This document shows positions 18,117-29,381 of a stretch of DNA of 34,441 bases, piece by piece. The position numbers and the translations under genes were made by a program. Below the pieces are notes generated by a model. That model saw nothing but the letters and a program-made list of their open reading frames with translations. It was not told where the DNA came from and ran no database searches. The stretch spans positions 1 through 34,441 of the forward strand of contig JAAYRH010000129.1 in NCBI GenBank assembly GCA_012518835.1, given 5' to 3'. The stretch comes from Aeromonadales bacterium. Lineage in GTDB: Bacteria; Pseudomonadota; Gammaproteobacteria; Enterobacterales; Aeromonadaceae. Numbering within the stretch: position 1 is the stretch's first letter; each line of letters begins with the position of its first letter.

Positions 18117-19961
18117 CTAGACCTTATCTACACGTTGGCCGGCTAGTGCACGACGGATTGAAGCATCCATACGGCGTTCAGCAAAGTCGGCTGTTTGTTT
18201 GTCTGTGTGCTCAATAGCAAGCTTAATGGCATGAGCATCTTGTCCGCTAGCACTGTGTTGCAACGCTTCTACTGATGCCATGATCTCGGCACGCTCCGCT
18301 TCAGTTAATAGCTCATCGCCGTCGGCAATCAAGGCGCTGATAATATTTTCTACTACACGCGCGGCTTCCACCTTTTGTTCAGCTAGACGACGGGCTTCCA
18401 TATCTTCTTGAGCGTAATCAAAAGAGGCTTTTAGCATGCTGGAAATATCTTCTTCTTGTAAGCCATAAGAAGGTTTTACTTCAATAGTGGCTTGTACGCC
18501 CGACGATTTTTCCATGGCACTGACGGATAACAGGCCATCGGCGTCTACCTGAAAAGTCACTCTAATATGAGCAGCACCGGCAGCCATCGGAGGAATATCC
18601 GTTAGATTAAAACGGGCGAGTGAGCGACAGTCGTCTACCAGCTCTCGCTCTCCTTGTACCACATGGAGCGCCATGGCGGTTTGGCCATCTTTAAAAGTAG
18701 TAAACTCTTGGGCACGGGCCACTGGGATGGTGGTGTTACGCGGAATGACTTTTTCTACTAAGCCCCCCATAGTTTCTAAGCCTAAAGATAACGGGATCAC
18801 ATCCAGCAGTAGCATATCGCTATCGGGCTTATTGCCGATCAGGATATCTGCTTGAATGGCCGCACCAATGGCCACTACTTTATCAGGATCGAGGCTCGTC
18901 AGCGGCTCGGTGGCAAAAAACTCACCGACTCGAGTACGCACTAAAGGCACGCGCGTCGAACCACCCACCATCACTACCTCTTGTACTTCAGCTGCACTGA
19001 CGCCTGCGTCTCGAAGAGCTCGACGGCAAGCACTGAGCGCCTTATTAACTAAGGGCAGCATTAGGGTGTCAAATTCATCACGACTTAACGTACCCTGCCA
19101 CTCTTGCCACTGGATAGTGACTTCTTCTTGAGCGGTTAGCTGCTGCTTAGCACTACAGGCCACATCCAATAAGTTGCGCTGTTGAGTGGGGCTAAGCTCA
19201 ATCACTTGGGCTTGCTGCTGGATCCAGTCTGCAAGCAGATGGTCAAAGTCATCTCCGCCTAACGCCGAGTCACCGCCGGTGGCTAATACTTCAAACACGC
19301 CTTTATGTAAGCGTAAAATAGAAATATCAAAAGTACCGCCCCCTAAGTCAAATACGGCGATCACGCCTTCTTGGCCCGAGTCTAAACCATACGCAATGGC
19401 GGCAGCGGTGGGTTCATTTAGTAAACGTAATACGTTTAGGCCAGCCAACTCGGCAGCATCTTTGGTGCCTTGACGCTGCGCATCATCAAAATAGGCTGGC
19501 ACGGTGATCACAGCACCTTGGGCAGGATCCCCTAAACTGGCTTCGGCACGAGCAGCTAAGGTTTTTAAAATTTCGGCAGACACTTGCACTGGATTAACCG
19601 CCCCTTGGGGTGTGTTAATTTCAATAATGCCAGTGTCGGTGTCGCGAAATTGATAAGGCAGGCGCTGGGTAGGAATATCGGCCAGAGTTTTACCTAGTAA
19701 CCGCTTCACTGAGGAAATGGTATTTTGTGGGTCTTGCTCGGCTTCTTGCTTAGCAGCCATGCCCACCCGCAAGCCATCCGCTTGATAGTGAACCACCGAA
19801 GGCAATAAGTCTTGGCCTTGTTCATCGACTAAGGTTTCAGGTAAGCCACTGCGCACCACCGCAACTAATGAGTTAGTGGTGCCCAAATCGATGCCCAATG
19901 CCCATTTATGTTCATGAGGAGCCGCGCTAAGGCCCGGCTCGGAGATTTGTAATAATGCCAT
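18117..19961 (-). CDS. hscA: Fe-S assembly Hsp70 chaperone HscA
   Basis: This specialised Hsp70 drives cluster transfer from IscU. It has 614 aa (E. coli 616). The N-terminal ATPase domain has the phosphate-1 loop [54 protein letters not shown] and [11 protein letters not shown]. The C-terminal substrate domain starts near [14 protein letters not shown] and would bind the IscU motif LPPVK. The final lid is shorter than in DnaK and has no EEVD-like tail. It lies 5 nt after hscB. Confidence 0.98.
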   Translation of the reverse strand: MALLQISEPGLSAAPHEHKWALGIDLGTTNSLVAVVRSGLPETLVDEQGQDLLPSVVHYQADGLRVGMAAKQEAEQDPQNTISSVKRLLGKTLADIPTQRLPYQFRDTDTGIIEINTPQGAVNPVQVSAEILKTLAARAEASLGDPAQGAVITVPAYFDDAQRQGTKDAAELAGLNVLRLLNEPTAAAIAYGLDSGQEGVIAVFDLGGGTFDISILRLHKGVFEVLATGGDSALGGDDFDHLLADWIQQQAQVIELSPTQQRNLLDVACSAKQQLTAQEEVTIQWQEWQGTLSRDEFDTLMLPLVNKALSACRRALRDAGVSAAEVQEVVMVGGSTRVPLVRTRVGEFFATEPLTSLDPDKVVAIGAAIQADILIGNKPDSDMLLLDVIPLSLGLETMGGLVEKVIPRNTTIPVARAQEFTTFKDGQTAMALHVVQGERELVDDCRSLARFNLTDIPPMAAGAAHIRVTFQVDADGLLSVSAMEKSSGVQATIEVKPSYGLQEEDISSMLKASFDYAQEDMEARRLAEQKVEAARVVENIISALIADGDELLTEAERAEIMASVEALQHSASGQDAHAIKLAIEHTDKQTADFAERRMDASIRRALAGQRVDKV

Positions 19962-19966
19962 GAGGG

Positions 19967-20485
19967 TTAAAATTCCTGCTGTGCATCTTCCAAACTTTCG
20001 AGTTCGGTGTGCAGCTTGGTCATGAATTTAAGTTTACGCACCGTGTCGGCGGCTTCTTGCCACTGTTGCGAGTCTAGTTGGTGCTCAAGCTCAGCATAGT
20101 ACGTCGCTGTTGCCTCATCTAACTCTTGCGCAAAGGCCATAATGGCAGCCAACACATCCTGAGCGCTACGAATGTCGTCAAGTTGCTCACGCCACTCCAT
20201 CTGCTGCATCAGAAACACGGGATCTTTAAGGGTTAACTGCTCGGCATTGAGCTCAACACCCTGTAGAGACAGCAGATATTCACCGCGACTCAGAGGATTT
20301 TTAAGAGTGGTAAACCCATCATTGATGTAGGCGGCACGTTGTACCGCCTGAAGACGTTCCCGCTCGGGCTGAGCGGCAAACTTATCGGGATGAAACTGCA
20401 TTTGTAGCCCACGATAGGTGTCGGCTAGTGCTTGGCTATCGAGGGAAAACTGTACCGGTAAGCCAAACAACTCGAAATAATTCAT
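19967..20485 (-). CDS. hscB: Fe-S assembly J-domain co-chaperone HscB
   Basis: This J-type co-chaperone delivers IscU to HscA and stimulates its ATPase. It has 172 aa. The J domain occupies about residues 1-75, with the HPD motif at residues 32-34 (QMQFHPDKF). The C-terminal three-helix domain (about 85-170) binds IscU. It starts 8 nt after iscA and is tightly packed in the operon. Confidence 0.97.
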   Translation of the reverse strand: MNYFELFGLPVQFSLDSQALADTYRGLQMQFHPDKFAAQPERERLQAVQRAAYINDGFTTLKNPLSRGEYLLSLQGVELNAEQLTLKDPVFLMQQMEWREQLDDIRSAQDVLAAIMAFAQELDEATATYYAELEHQLDSQQWQEAADTVRKLKFMTKLHTELESLEDAQQEF

Positions 20486-20493
20486 ACCGATCC

Positions 20494-20817
20494 TTATACG
20501 TTGAAACTTTCACCACAGCCACACTCCCCTTCGGCATTGGGGTTAGTGAATTTAAAGCCTTCGTTAAGACCTTCTTTGGCGAAGTCGAGCTGGGTACCGT
20601 CAAGGTAAACCAAACTCTTGCTATCGACGACCACCTTAACATCGTCATGCTCGAACACTTGGTCGCCTTCCGACAGTTCGTCGACGAATTCAAGCACATA
20701 GGCCATGCCTGAGCAACCAGAGGTTTTAACCCCTAATCGCAACCCTAGGCCTTTACCTCTGTTGTTCAAGAACGTCCGCACCCGTTGTGCAGCTGCATCT
20801 GTAATGGTGATCGCCAT
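20494..20817 (-). CDS. iscA: A-type iron-sulfur carrier IscA
   Basis: This A-type carrier receives and hands over clusters or iron. It has 107 aa. The three invariant cysteines are present: Cys35 in [10 protein letters not shown], and Cys99 and Cys101 in the C-terminal ECGCGESF. Length and sequence match IscA rather than ErpA or SufA, and its location after iscU supports this. The gap to iscU is 11 nt. Confidence 0.97.
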   Translation of the reverse strand: MAITITDAAAQRVRTFLNNRGKGLGLRLGVKTSGCSGMAYVLEFVDELSEGDQVFEHDDVKVVVDSKSLVYLDGTQLDFAKEGLNEGFKFTNPNAEGECGCGESFNV

Positions 20818-20828
20818 GCTGTCTCCGT

Positions 20829-21212
20829 TTACGCTAATTGCTTCTTCTTATAGTCATCAATCGCTGCTTTAATGGCATCTTCTGCCAATATAGAGCAGTG
20901 GATTTTAACTGGTGGCAGCGCCAGTTCTGCCGAAATGTCAGTGTTTTTAATACTAGCAGCTTCGTCTAAGCTTTTTCCTTTTACCCACTCGGTAATCAAG
21001 GAGCTAGAGGCAATTGCCGAACCACAACCGTACGTTTTAAACTTAGCGTCTTCAATGATGCCTGCATCGCTAATTTTTAGCTGCAAACGCATCACGTCAC
21101 CACACGCCGGTGCACCTACCATACCAGTAGCAATGCTAGGATCATTTTTATCAAACGCACCTACGTTACGGGGGTTCTCATAGTGATCTATTACTTTTTC
21201 GCTGTAAGCCAT
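20829..21212 (-). CDS. iscU: Iron-sulfur cluster scaffold IscU
   Basis: IscU is the scaffold on which [2Fe-2S] and [4Fe-4S] clusters are built. It has 127 aa. The ligands Cys37, Asp39, Cys63 and Cys106 are present ([23 protein letters not shown]). The HscA-recognition motif LPPVK is at residues 99-103. It lies 38 nt after iscS. Confidence 0.98.
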   Translation of the reverse strand: MAYSEKVIDHYENPRNVGAFDKNDPSIATGMVGAPACGDVMRLQLKISDAGIIEDAKFKTYGCGSAIASSSLITEWVKGKSLDEAASIKNTDISAELALPPVKIHCSILAEDAIKAAIDDYKKKQLA

Positions 21213-21250
21213 GATATTACTCCTTACCCATGCTTAATTGGTTAGACACC

Positions 21251-22465
21251 TTAATGGTGCGCCCATTCAACTTGATCTAAATCGACGCCATCTTTAAACA
21301 TATCCCATAACGGAGACATGTCTCGCAGACGACCAATAGCGCCCTTGACCAGTTGAATGGTGTAATCAATTTCTTCTTTGGTAGTAAAGCGACCAATGCT
21401 AAAACGGATTGAGCTATGTGCTAACTCGTCGTTTAAGCCTAAGGCGCGTAGTACATAAGAGGGCTCAAGACTGGCAGAAGTACAGGCTGAACCTGAAGAA
21501 ACCGCTAAGTCTTTTAAAGCCATTATCAGTGACTCACCTTCTACATAAGCAAAACTGATATTAAAGATACCCGGTACGCGCTGCTCCATAGAGCCATTCA
21601 CGTGCACTTCTTCGATATCTTTTAGTCCGTCATATAAGCGGTTGCGCAAGCTTAAAATACGCTCAGCTTCACTGTGCATTTCTTCTTTAGCAATGCGTGC
21701 CGCTTCACCCATACCTACAATTTGGTGAGTTGCTAGGGTACCAGAACGCATACCGCGCTCATGACCGCCACCGTGCATTTGTGCTTCTAAGCGTACGCGA
21801 GGCTTGCGACTAACGTATAACACGCCAATCCCTTTAGGGCCGTACATTTTATGAGCAGAAATCGACAGCAAGTCAATTTTCATGTCGTTAACATCAATAT
21901 CAAGCTTACCGGCACTTTGTGCGGCATCAACATGAAACATGATTTTACGGCTGCGGCATAACTCACCGATGGCTTTCACATCTTGAATGACGCCGGTTTC
22001 GTTATTGACATGCATCATACTCACCAAAATGGTGTCATCGCGCATGGCATTTTCAATTTGCTCTATGGTAAATACACCATTTGGCTGCGGCTCGAGATAC
22101 GTTACTTCATACCCTTCACGCTCTAATTGGCGGCACGGGTCTAAGACGGCTTTATGCTCGGTCTTAGAAGTAATAATGTGCTTGCCTTTCTTACCATAGA
22201 AATGCGCGATGCCTTTAATGGCCAAGTTGTCAGACTCGGTTGCACCAGAGGTGAACACGATTTCACGAGGATCCGCATTGATCAAATCGGCAATCTGATT
22301 ACGAGCAATATCAATTAGCTCTTCGGCTTGCCAGCCAAAACGGTGGGAGCGAGACGCGGGGTTACCAAACACACCGTCTTGGGTAAGGCATTGCATCATC
22401 TTTTCTGCGACGCGTGGATCTACCGGGCAGGTAGCCGCATAGTCGAGGTAAATGGGCAGTTTCAT
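21251..22465 (-). CDS. iscS: Cysteine desulfurase IscS
   Basis: This PLP enzyme converts cysteine to alanine plus persulfide, supplying sulfur to IscU and to tRNA thiolation. It has 404 aa from [12 protein letters not shown], the E. coli length. The PLP lysine lies in [11 protein letters not shown] and the catalytic His in [11 protein letters not shown]. The mobile-loop Cys328 is in [16 protein letters not shown], characteristic of the IscS rather than the NifS/SufS loop. An upstream in-frame ATG at 22477 overlaps the GGAG that serves as Shine-Dalgarno for the ATG at 22465, so 22465 is preferred. The 81-nt gap after iscR has no coding frame. E. coli RyhB targets the equivalent gap, but no such sRNA site can be judged here. 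Confidence 0.98.
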   Translation of the reverse strand: MKLPIYLDYAATCPVDPRVAEKMMQCLTQDGVFGNPASRSHRFGWQAEELIDIARNQIADLINADPREIVFTSGATESDNLAIKGIAHFYGKKGKHIITSKTEHKAVLDPCRQLEREGYEVTYLEPQPNGVFTIEQIENAMRDDTILVSMMHVNNETGVIQDVKAIGELCRSRKIMFHVDAAQSAGKLDIDVNDMKIDLLSISAHKMYGPKGIGVLYVSRKPRVRLEAQMHGGGHERGMRSGTLATHQIVGMGEAARIAKEEMHSEAERILSLRNRLYDGLKDIEEVHVNGSMEQRVPGIFNISFAYVEGESLIMALKDLAVSSGSACTSASLEPSYVLRALGLNDELAHSSIRFSIGRFTTKEEIDYTIQLVKGAIGRLRDMSPLWDMFKDGVDLDQVEWAHH

Positions 22466-22546
22466 CGTATTCTCCATTCTAACGCTGCTCTGTCGGCAGT
22501 CTTGTCATCGACATTGAATTTTATTAGCTCACGGGCTGTTAATCAT

Positions 22547-23005
22547 TTAGTCCAGAGTTAACAGGCTAATCTTACTTTCTTGCTGTTCTGAAATATGTTG
22601 CACATCTTGCTGTTTTACTAATTCAGCTAAGCTGATGCCGCCAAGAAAATCACTAATACGATCACTTAGAGCACACCATAAAGAGTGAGTCAGGCATTGA
22701 CTTCCGCCATGACAGTCTCCTTTACCTTGACACTTGGTGGCATCAACGGACTCATCAACGGCTACAATAATAGCGCCAACGGAAATCTCCGCCTGTTCTT
22801 TACCTAGCAGGTATCCTCCGCCAGGTCCGCGCACACTGCTTACCAGGCCTTGCTTTCGCAAACGGGCAAACAATTGCTCGAGGTAGGATAAAGAAATACC
22901 TTGCCGTTCAGAGATGTGGGCTAGCGATACCGGCCCAGTGTTACCGTGCAAGGCAACATCCAGCATAGCCGTTACGGCATAACGCCCTTTTGATGTCAGT
23001 CTCAT
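22547..23005 (-). CDS. iscR: Fe-S cluster-sensing transcriptional regulator IscR
   Basis: This Rrf2-family regulator carries a [2Fe-2S] cluster in the holo form. The holo form represses the isc operon; the apo form acts at other promoters. It has 152 aa. A winged HTH spans about residues 1-75. The cluster ligands Cys92, Cys98, Cys104 and His107 are at the same residue numbers as in E. coli. AGGA lies 9-12 nt before the ATG. It is the first gene of iscRSUA-hscBA-fdx and is preceded by two type-1 IscR boxes, so autorepression is expected. Confidence 0.98.
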   Translation of the reverse strand: MRLTSKGRYAVTAMLDVALHGNTGPVSLAHISERQGISLSYLEQLFARLRKQGLVSSVRGPGGGYLLGKEQAEISVGAIIVAVDESVDATKCQGKGDCHGGSQCLTHSLWCALSDRISDFLGGISLAELVKQQDVQHISEQQESKISLLTLD

Positions 23006-23034
23006 GTCATAGAATCCTTGCTATCCATGGCATG

Positions 23035-23063
23035 AGAATGACATACCCGAGTAATTCAGTCAA
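23035..23063 (-). promoter_or_regulatory. iscR operon promoter (candidate)
   Basis: On the minus strand a TTGACT -35 (5/6) at 23063-23058 is followed after 17 nt by CATTCT, a weak -10 (3/6). The -35 lies within the iscR-proximal IscR box, the expected geometry for repression. A poor -10 is also common at regulated promoters. Confidence 0.45.
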
Positions 23064-23067
23064 GTAT
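23043..23067. promoter_or_regulatory. IscR type-1 binding site, proximal to iscR
   Basis: A 25-bp imperfect palindrome with core CCCGAGTAATTCAGTC. By hand comparison it agrees with the type-1 consensus ATASYYGACTRWWWYAGTC (plus RRSTAT) at 24 of 25 positions. It overlaps the -35 of the candidate iscR promoter. Confidence 0.8.
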
Positions 23068-23092
23068 TAACCCGACTAAATTGGTCAGCTAT
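23068..23092. promoter_or_regulatory. IscR type-1 binding site, distal from iscR
   Basis: A second 25-bp site directly abuts the first. Its core CCCGACTAAATTGGTC agrees with the type-1 consensus at 22 of 25 positions. It covers the stop codon and the last two sense codons of trmJ. Tandem type-1 sites upstream of iscR are also known in E. coli. Confidence 0.75.
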
Positions 23093-23828
23093 TATCCTTA
23101 GGTTTAGACTGCTTTTTTTGTATCGATGTAAGAATGCCGCGCAAGATATTGAGTTCAAACGCTTCGGGTCGAGCACGGTTAAATAAGCGACGTAATTTAG
23201 TCATAATTTGGCCAGGATGAGGCTTAATAATAAACCCCGTATCGAGCAAGGTCTGCTCTAAATGAGTATAAAAACGCTCTAAATCCGCCGCTAGCGGATA
23301 TTCTGGAAGCCCCTCAGACTCGCTTTTATTTACTCCGTTGTGAGCCAGCCACGCCATTCGTACTTCGTAGGCGATGGTTTGTACAGCCATAGCTAAATTC
23401 AGGGAGCTATAGTCGGGGTTGGCAGGGATGGCCATATGATAATGGCAAAGGTGCAGTTCATCGTTAGTTAAACCGGTACGCTCCCGACCAAATACCAGCG
23501 CCACTTGGTGTTGCTGAGCTTCGGCCATCGCTTGCTCGCCGGCTTGGCGGGCATCTAACATCGGCCAAGACCAGGTGCGAGCTCGAGCACTAGTACCTAT
23601 CACTAAACCACAGTCTGCCACAGCATCGGCTAACGTGGGGACGATAGTGGCGTTACTCAAAACATCACTGGCGCCTGCCGACAGCGCAATGGCTTGCTCA
23701 TCAATAGACATGCCAGGGTTAACTAACCATAAGTTGGTTAAGCCCATGGTTTTCATGGCGCGGGCGGCAGAGCCAATATTACCGCTGTGGGAAGTATTCA
23801 CTAATACCACCCGGATTTTCTCAAGCAT
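23085..23828 (-). CDS. trmJ: tRNA (cytidine/uridine-2'-O-)-methyltransferase TrmJ
   Basis: This SPOUT-class enzyme methylates the ribose of nucleotide 32 in tRNAs. It has 247 aa from [20 protein letters not shown], the N-terminus of the family. The trefoil-knot motifs are intact: [16 protein letters not shown] and [16 protein letters not shown] helical C-terminal extension ends in the LNILRGIL segment. An in-frame ATG five codons upstream (23843) cannot be excluded, as neither start has a strong Shine-Dalgarno. It precedes iscR, as in E. coli, and its last codons lie within an IscR box. No terminator separates it from the isc operon. Confidence 0.95.
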   Translation of the reverse strand: MLEKIRVVLVNTSHSGNIGSAARAMKTMGLTNLWLVNPGMSIDEQAIALSAGASDVLSNATIVPTLADAVADCGLVIGTSARARTWSWPMLDARQAGEQAMAEAQQHQVALVFGRERTGLTNDELHLCHYHMAIPANPDYSSLNLAMAVQTIAYEVRMAWLAHNGVNKSESEGLPEYPLAADLERFYTHLEQTLLDTGFIIKPHPGQIMTKLRRLFNRARPEAFELNILRGILTSIQKKQSKPKDNS

Positions 23829-23902
23829 AATTACAGAACTCATGAGCGCTTAAGGCGCAGAATATTAGCACAAGGCGCCTTAGGCACAAAGCACCCCCCT
23901 GG

Positions 23903-24778
23903 TTAGAGTTCAGGTTGCTCATCTTCTTCGGCCATATCCATCTCTAACAAAGAATAACGATGCTCAACAAAGTCATATACGTTTGTTGCTAATGCCAACT
24001 TAAAGTAGGTGGCCGCAAGCTCAGCATCATCGTCACGTTGTGCTTGTTTAGCAAGATAGAAGTAGGCCTCACATAAGCGCTCTGCTTGCTCTTGATTGCT
24101 CTCGCTTTTTTCGGCAATGCGCTTAAGTAACTGCTCGCTTTTTACCGTACCTAAATAGACATTAACAATATCCCACGCCCAGTCATCACTACCATAGTTA
24201 GCTTGGTAGGTTTGTAATGCCGCTTTCGCCACCTCGGGATCCAGCTTTTCTAGCGCAAGATACCACCACAGTAAACGGTAGGGATCTGCGGGCTCTTCAT
24301 CGAGAAATACTTTAAAGTCTTTCTCAGCAAGCTGGGGACGGCCGCCATAATAAAGCGCGATCCCCCGATTGAGATTGGCATAACTATAATCGGGCGAGAG
24401 CTCCAAAGCCGAATCAAATGCTTCATAGGCTTCATCAAACTCTTGATTCTGCGTAAGGTAAACCCCGTTTAGGTTATAAGCATCGGCAAAGTCGGGTTTT
24501 TCTCGCAAAGCACGATTAAAGTCTAGCCGTGCCATGGCGCGCAAGCCGACCCTGTCAAATAAGACGCCGCGTTGAAAGAACAACTCAGCTCTTTGTTCTG
24601 ATGTTAACCCCGGTGAGTTAAGCATTTGCCCTAAACGGGCAATCCCTAATTCACTTTCATAGGACACTTGCATTGGCACTGGCATTACTAACGAAGAGGC
24701 CACGCCTCCCGACGCACTACAGCCAATCAAGAGGCAACCAAGCAAGACCACTGGGCCGAGCAATAATCTATTATTCAA
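23903..24778 (-). CDS. nlpI: Lipoprotein NlpI
   Basis: This TPR outer-membrane lipoprotein is, in E. coli, an adaptor for peptidoglycan hydrolases and for degradation of MepS by Prc. It has 291 aa. The signal MNNRLLLGPVVLLGCLLIGC has lipobox LIGC and Cys20. TPR units lie at about residues 60-165 (ELFFQRGVLFDRVGLRAMA, AYNLNGVYLTQNQEFDEAY, YANLNRGIALYYGGRPQLA). A matching C-terminal helical region ends VEHRYSLLEMD, close to E. coli NlpI. The start is TTG, with GGAG 5 nt upstream. It stands alone, away from pnp, its neighbour in enterobacteria. Confidence 0.93.
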   Translation of the reverse strand: MNNRLLLGPVVLLGCLLIGCSASGGVASSLVMPVPMQVSYESELGIARLGQMLNSPGLTSEQRAELFFQRGVLFDRVGLRAMARLDFNRALREKPDFADAYNLNGVYLTQNQEFDEAYEAFDSALELSPDYSYANLNRGIALYYGGRPQLAEKDFKVFLDEEPADPYRLLWWYLALEKLDPEVAKAALQTYQANYGSDDWAWDIVNVYLGTVKSEQLLKRIAEKSESNQEQAERLCEAYFYLAKQAQRDDDAELAATYFKLALATNVYDFVEHRYSLLEMDMAEEDEQPEL

Positions 24779-24810
24779 GACGGCTCCGAACTTGTCTGAT
24801 TTATAAAGTT

Positions 24811-24839
24811 ATATTATGCAGCCCACACTCATTTGTCAT
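24811..24839 (-). promoter_or_regulatory. nlpI promoter (candidate)
   Basis: On the minus strand ATGACA (5/6) is followed after exactly 17 nt by TAATAT (4/6). The start would be about 30 nt before the nlpI TTG. It lies between the secF terminator and nlpI. Confidence 0.4.
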
Positions 24840-24861
24840 GTTACAAATACGCTTTGCAAAA

Positions 24862-24887
24862 TTAAAGGGGCCCTTAGGCCCCTTTAA
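24862..24887 (-). terminator. secF terminator
   Basis: A perfect 11-bp stem (24862-24872 with 24877-24887; core AAAGGGGCC / GGCCCCTTT) closes a 4-nt loop. It lies 12 nt past the secF stop and is followed by TTTTG on the minus strand. It ends the queA-tgt-yajC-secDF group. Confidence 0.8.
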
Positions 24888-24898
24888 GTTGCAATGAC

Positions 24899-25846
24899 TT
24901 AAGCAATTGGCTCTTGGTCAGCCCCTTCTTTTTCTATTTGCGGTGGTAGCATATGCTCACGGGTGACGCCTAACATCATAGCCCAAGCACTAGCAATAAA
25001 AATAGAGGAGTAAGTACCAAATCCGATCCCGAGCAATAAAGCAGTAGCAAAACCGTGAATTAACGCGCCGCCTTTTACAAACAAGGCAATCACTACTACC
25101 AAGGTCGTAAAGGAGGTAATCAAGGTTCGGCTTAAGGTTTCGGTAATGGCTTCGTTGAAAATATCCATGGTGCTGACATTTTCTCGCACACGACGAAGGT
25201 TTTCGCGTACCCGGTCATACACGACAATAGTGTCGTTCAACGAATACCCCACTACAGTTAGCAAAGCAGCCACTATGGTGAGATCCACCTCTAACTGCAT
25301 TACCGAGAACACGCCGAGTGTAATAATCACATCGTGAGCTAGTGAAATTACCGCCCCCGAGGCTAAGCGCCATTCAAAGCGCACGCCCACATAAATCATA
25401 ATACACAGCAGCGCGACCAAAATGGCTAGTCCGCCCTGCTCAGCTAATTCTTTACCAATTGCTGGGCCCACAAACTCCAGTCGGCTCATACTGGCAGAGG
25501 GCGATATTTCTTGCATACTCGCAAGCACTGCTTCGCCTTGTTGCTGCACATTGACACCCGCTTGCGGGGCCAGACGGATCAGCACATCTCGGCTAGAGCC
25601 AAAGTTTTGTACCGTAGCACCGGCCAAGCCGTTGTCTTCTAGCTGCTGGCGGATAGTGTCTAGCTCAACCGACTGCTCAAAGGCTACTTCAACGACGGTG
25701 CCACCAGTGAAGTCGAGGCCCCAGTTTAGCCCTTTAGTAAATAAGCTCACAAAACACAGCACGATCAGCACCAAGGAAAAGCCCGTGGTCAGCTTAGCGT
25801 GCTGCATAAAGCGGATCGGCTTAGTAGTCTTGAGGATCTCAAACAT
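24899..25846 (-). CDS. secF: Protein translocase subunit SecF
   Basis: SecF is an inner-membrane RND-type subunit that pairs with SecD and uses the proton motive force to finish export. It has 315 aa from MFEILKTTKPIRFMQH. There are six predicted membrane segments: one near the N-terminus, a periplasmic P1-like domain (about 35-130), then five in the C-terminal half. The family motif GYSLNDTIVVYDRVREN is present. The frame is open 34 codons further upstream, overlapping secD, but GAGGAAATAGAC before the ATG at 25846 and the family N-terminus set this start. The gap to secD is 10 nt. Confidence 0.97.
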   Translation of the reverse strand: MFEILKTTKPIRFMQHAKLTTGFSLVLIVLCFVSLFTKGLNWGLDFTGGTVVEVAFEQSVELDTIRQQLEDNGLAGATVQNFGSSRDVLIRLAPQAGVNVQQQGEAVLASMQEISPSASMSRLEFVGPAIGKELAEQGGLAILVALLCIMIYVGVRFEWRLASGAVISLAHDVIITLGVFSVMQLEVDLTIVAALLTVVGYSLNDTIVVYDRVRENLRRVRENVSTMDIFNEAITETLSRTLITSFTTLVVVIALFVKGGALIHGFATALLLGIGFGTYSSIFIASAWAMMLGVTREHMLPPQIEKEGADQEPIA

Positions 25847-25856
25847 GTCTATTTCC

Positions 25857-27710
25857 TCATATCGACAATTTACTGAGACGCTTACCGCCCCAAAAGAAGT
25901 TAACCAGCGCTCGTGTACCCACAATAGCGGTAAACATGGAGGCGACAATACCGATCATTAACGTCACGGCAAAGCCTTTAATGGGCCCAGTACCTACCGC
26001 AAATAAGATAACTGCTGTGAGGAAGGTGGTGATATTGGCATCAGCAATGGTGCTAAACGCCTTATCATAACCCACATGAATAGCTTGCTGAACGCCACGG
26101 CCCGCTTTAAGTTCTTCACGGATCCGCTCAAATATCAGCACGTTCGCATCCACCGACATCCCTATGGTCAACACAATACCCGCAATGCCCGGCAAGGTCA
26201 TGGTGGCCCCCGGAACCATAGACATCACCCCAATAATAATGACTAAGTTGGCCGTGAGCGCCACGTTGGCAATTAAACCGCACTTGCGATAATAAATACC
26301 CATAAAGATCACCACCGCCAACATGCCATAGACCATGGCCATCACACCATTTTCTATGTTTTGCTTACCAAGGCTAGGACCAATGGTGCGTTCTTCAACA
26401 ATTTGAATGGGCGCAATGAGTGCACCGGCACGCAACAGTAAGGCTAAGTTTTGCGCTTCGGCCATGGTATTAATACCGGTAATGCGAAAGCTACGACCTA
26501 AACGAGACTGAATAGTAGCAACGTTAATAACTTCTTGTTGCTTATAGAATTGGCGGCTACCGTCTTCTTTTAGCTCATCACCGGTTTTATATTCGGTGAA
26601 TACCGTCGCCATGGGTCGCCCCACATTGTCTTTAGTGAAATCGGCCATGCGACTGCCACCGGGGGCATCAAGGCTAATGTTCACTTGCGGACGACTAAAT
26701 TCATCCATGCTAGAGCTAGCATCCACAATGTGTTCACCTGTGAGGATCACCCGCTTATGCAACACCACAGAGCGTCCGTCTCTATCTTGTATGAGCTCAT
26801 TATTAGGTGAAACGCGTCCGGCATTTGCCGCACTTACATCGGCGCTATCGTCAACTAGACGAAACTCTAGGGTCGCAGTCGCACCCAAAATTTCTTTAGC
26901 ACGCGCCGTATCTTGAATACCCGGCAATTGCACCACAATACGCTCGGAGCCTTGACGCTGTACTAAGGGTTCCGCTACCCCTAACTCGTTAACTCGATTA
27001 CGAATAATAGTGATATTTTGCTGTAAAGCGTATTCTTTAACTTCTTTAAGACGCTGTTCACTCATAGTGGCAAATAAGCCTAGTTGCTCACCACTGTCGC
27101 GAACAGAAAACTCAAGGCTCGGATAACGGCTCCGTAAATGGCTTAACGCTTCATCGCGTAGCTTAGCATCACGAAATAGTACTTGGGTGCCGCCGTCTTT
27201 ACTTAATACGCCAGAATAACGTAAGCGCTTTTCGCGCAGATCAGTACGAAAGTCTTGCACGGTTTGCTCTTGCACCCGCGTCAACGCTTCGTCCATGTCC
27301 ACTTCCATCAAAAAGTGCACACCACCACGCAAGTCTAAGCCCAGCTTAAGCGGCCCGGCACCAATGCTTTCTAACCAATGGGGCGTAGCAGGGGCTAAGT
27401 TAAGCGCAGTGATATAGCCCTCACCCAACGCCTCTGCAACGACTTCTTTAGCTATTAGCTGATCGTCGGTATCGCGAAATCGGATCAAAAGCTGATCATC
27501 TTCTACGGTAGCACTTTTTACCTCAATACCGGCTTCGCTCAAGCTTTCTTGGGCTTGCACTAGTACCGCAGGGGTAACCGAAGTACCTCGGGAGCCTGAC
27601 ACCTGCAAAGCAGGGTCTTCACCAAGTAAATTGGGTGCTGCATATAGAAAACTGATGATGATCACGGCGATCACCATCAAGTATTTCCACAGCGGATATC
27701 GATTTAACAC
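25857..27710 (-). CDS. secD: Protein translocase subunit SecD
   Basis: SecD is an inner-membrane RND-type partner of SecF in the SecDF-YajC complex. It has 617 aa (E. coli 615). The N-terminal membrane segment is at about residues 8-26. The large periplasmic P1 domain includes [21 protein letters not shown]. The five C-terminal membrane segments include the signature [28 protein letters not shown]. The start is GTG with AGGAG 6 nt upstream. It lies 21 nt after yajC. Confidence 0.98.
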   Translation of the reverse strand: MLNRYPLWKYLMVIAVIIISFLYAAPNLLGEDPALQVSGSRGTSVTPAVLVQAQESLSEAGIEVKSATVEDDQLLIRFRDTDDQLIAKEVVAEALGEGYITALNLAPATPHWLESIGAGPLKLGLDLRGGVHFLMEVDMDEALTRVQEQTVQDFRTDLREKRLRYSGVLSKDGGTQVLFRDAKLRDEALSHLRSRYPSLEFSVRDSGEQLGLFATMSEQRLKEVKEYALQQNITIIRNRVNELGVAEPLVQRQGSERIVVQLPGIQDTARAKEILGATATLEFRLVDDSADVSAANAGRVSPNNELIQDRDGRSVVLHKRVILTGEHIVDASSSMDEFSRPQVNISLDAPGGSRMADFTKDNVGRPMATVFTEYKTGDELKEDGSRQFYKQQEVINVATIQSRLGRSFRITGINTMAEAQNLALLLRAGALIAPIQIVEERTIGPSLGKQNIENGVMAMVYGMLAVVIFMGIYYRKCGLIANVALTANLVIIIGVMSMVPGATMTLPGIAGIVLTIGMSVDANVLIFERIREELKAGRGVQQAIHVGYDKAFSTIADANITTFLTAVILFAVGTGPIKGFAVTLMIGIVASMFTAIVGTRALVNFFWGGKRLSKLSI

Positions 27711-27731
27711 GCTGTGCTCCTCGACTAAGTA

Positions 27732-28058
27732 TTAAAGGGACTGAATAGAGCCCTTGGGCAGGACAGCGGTAATGAAGTCCTTTTTAATAGTAACTTGGCT
27801 TTGCTCGCTTAAACTCAGCAGTACATAGTCATTGTCGGCGGAGATCTTAGCGATTTTACCCACCAAGCCACCGCTGGTGAGCACTTCATCGCCTTTACCT
27901 AAGGAGGCCATTAAGTTTTTATGCTCTTTTACACGTTTAGACTGGGGGCGAAAGATCATAAAGTAAAAGATCAAGCCGAATACACCCAGCATGATGATCA
28001 TTTCCATACCGCCACCGGCAGCGCCACCTTGTGCATAAGCATTAGAAATAAAGTTCAT
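27732..28058 (-). CDS. yajC: Sec translocon accessory protein YajC
   Basis: This small inner-membrane protein copurifies with SecDF. It has 108 aa. An N-terminal membrane segment (about residues 16-36, GMEMIIMLGVFGLIFYFMIF) is followed by the conserved RPQSKRVKEHKNLMASLGKGDEVLTSGG and a cytoplasmic beta-rich tail. AAGGAAAA precedes the ATG. It lies between tgt (93-nt gap) and secD, the usual order. Confidence 0.96.
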   Translation of the reverse strand: MNFISNAYAQGGAAGGGMEMIIMLGVFGLIFYFMIFRPQSKRVKEHKNLMASLGKGDEVLTSGGLVGKIAKISADNDYVLLSLSEQSQVTIKKDFITAVLPKGSIQSL

Positions 28059-28151
28059 GGGTTTTCCTTCTTCGTTAATGGTTAGTACTAGATATAAAGT
28101 GACGCCCTTAAGCGCTATTGGCTGATAGGCGCACCACTAAAAACTCTTAAA

Positions 28152-29294
<1,143 letters not shown>

Positions 29295-29340
29295 TTACCT
29301 CATTGGCCGAAGAAACAGTTCGACTCTATTTTTATAACAG

Positions 29341-29366
29341 ATAACGTACCGCGTATGGCGTACAGC
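29341..29366. repeat. Small palindromic element between queA and tgt
   Basis: The segment contains GTACCGCGTATGGCGTAC (29346-29363), which folds into a GTA(C)CGC/GCGTAC stem with one bulge. The flanking bases ATAACGTAC and GTACAGC match pieces of the core of composite repeat copy 1 (6002-6013, ATAACGTACAGC). This suggests a shorter or decayed relative of that family. Confidence 0.35.
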
Positions 29367-29381
29367 AATACTTTTTACGCT

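Noticed and set aside
25422..25961. Plus-strand open frame of 179 codons opposite secF
   Set aside because: secF with its own Shine-Dalgarno and motifs occupies the other strand. The translation is low in hydrophobic order and Ser/Thr-rich, so it is not a gene.
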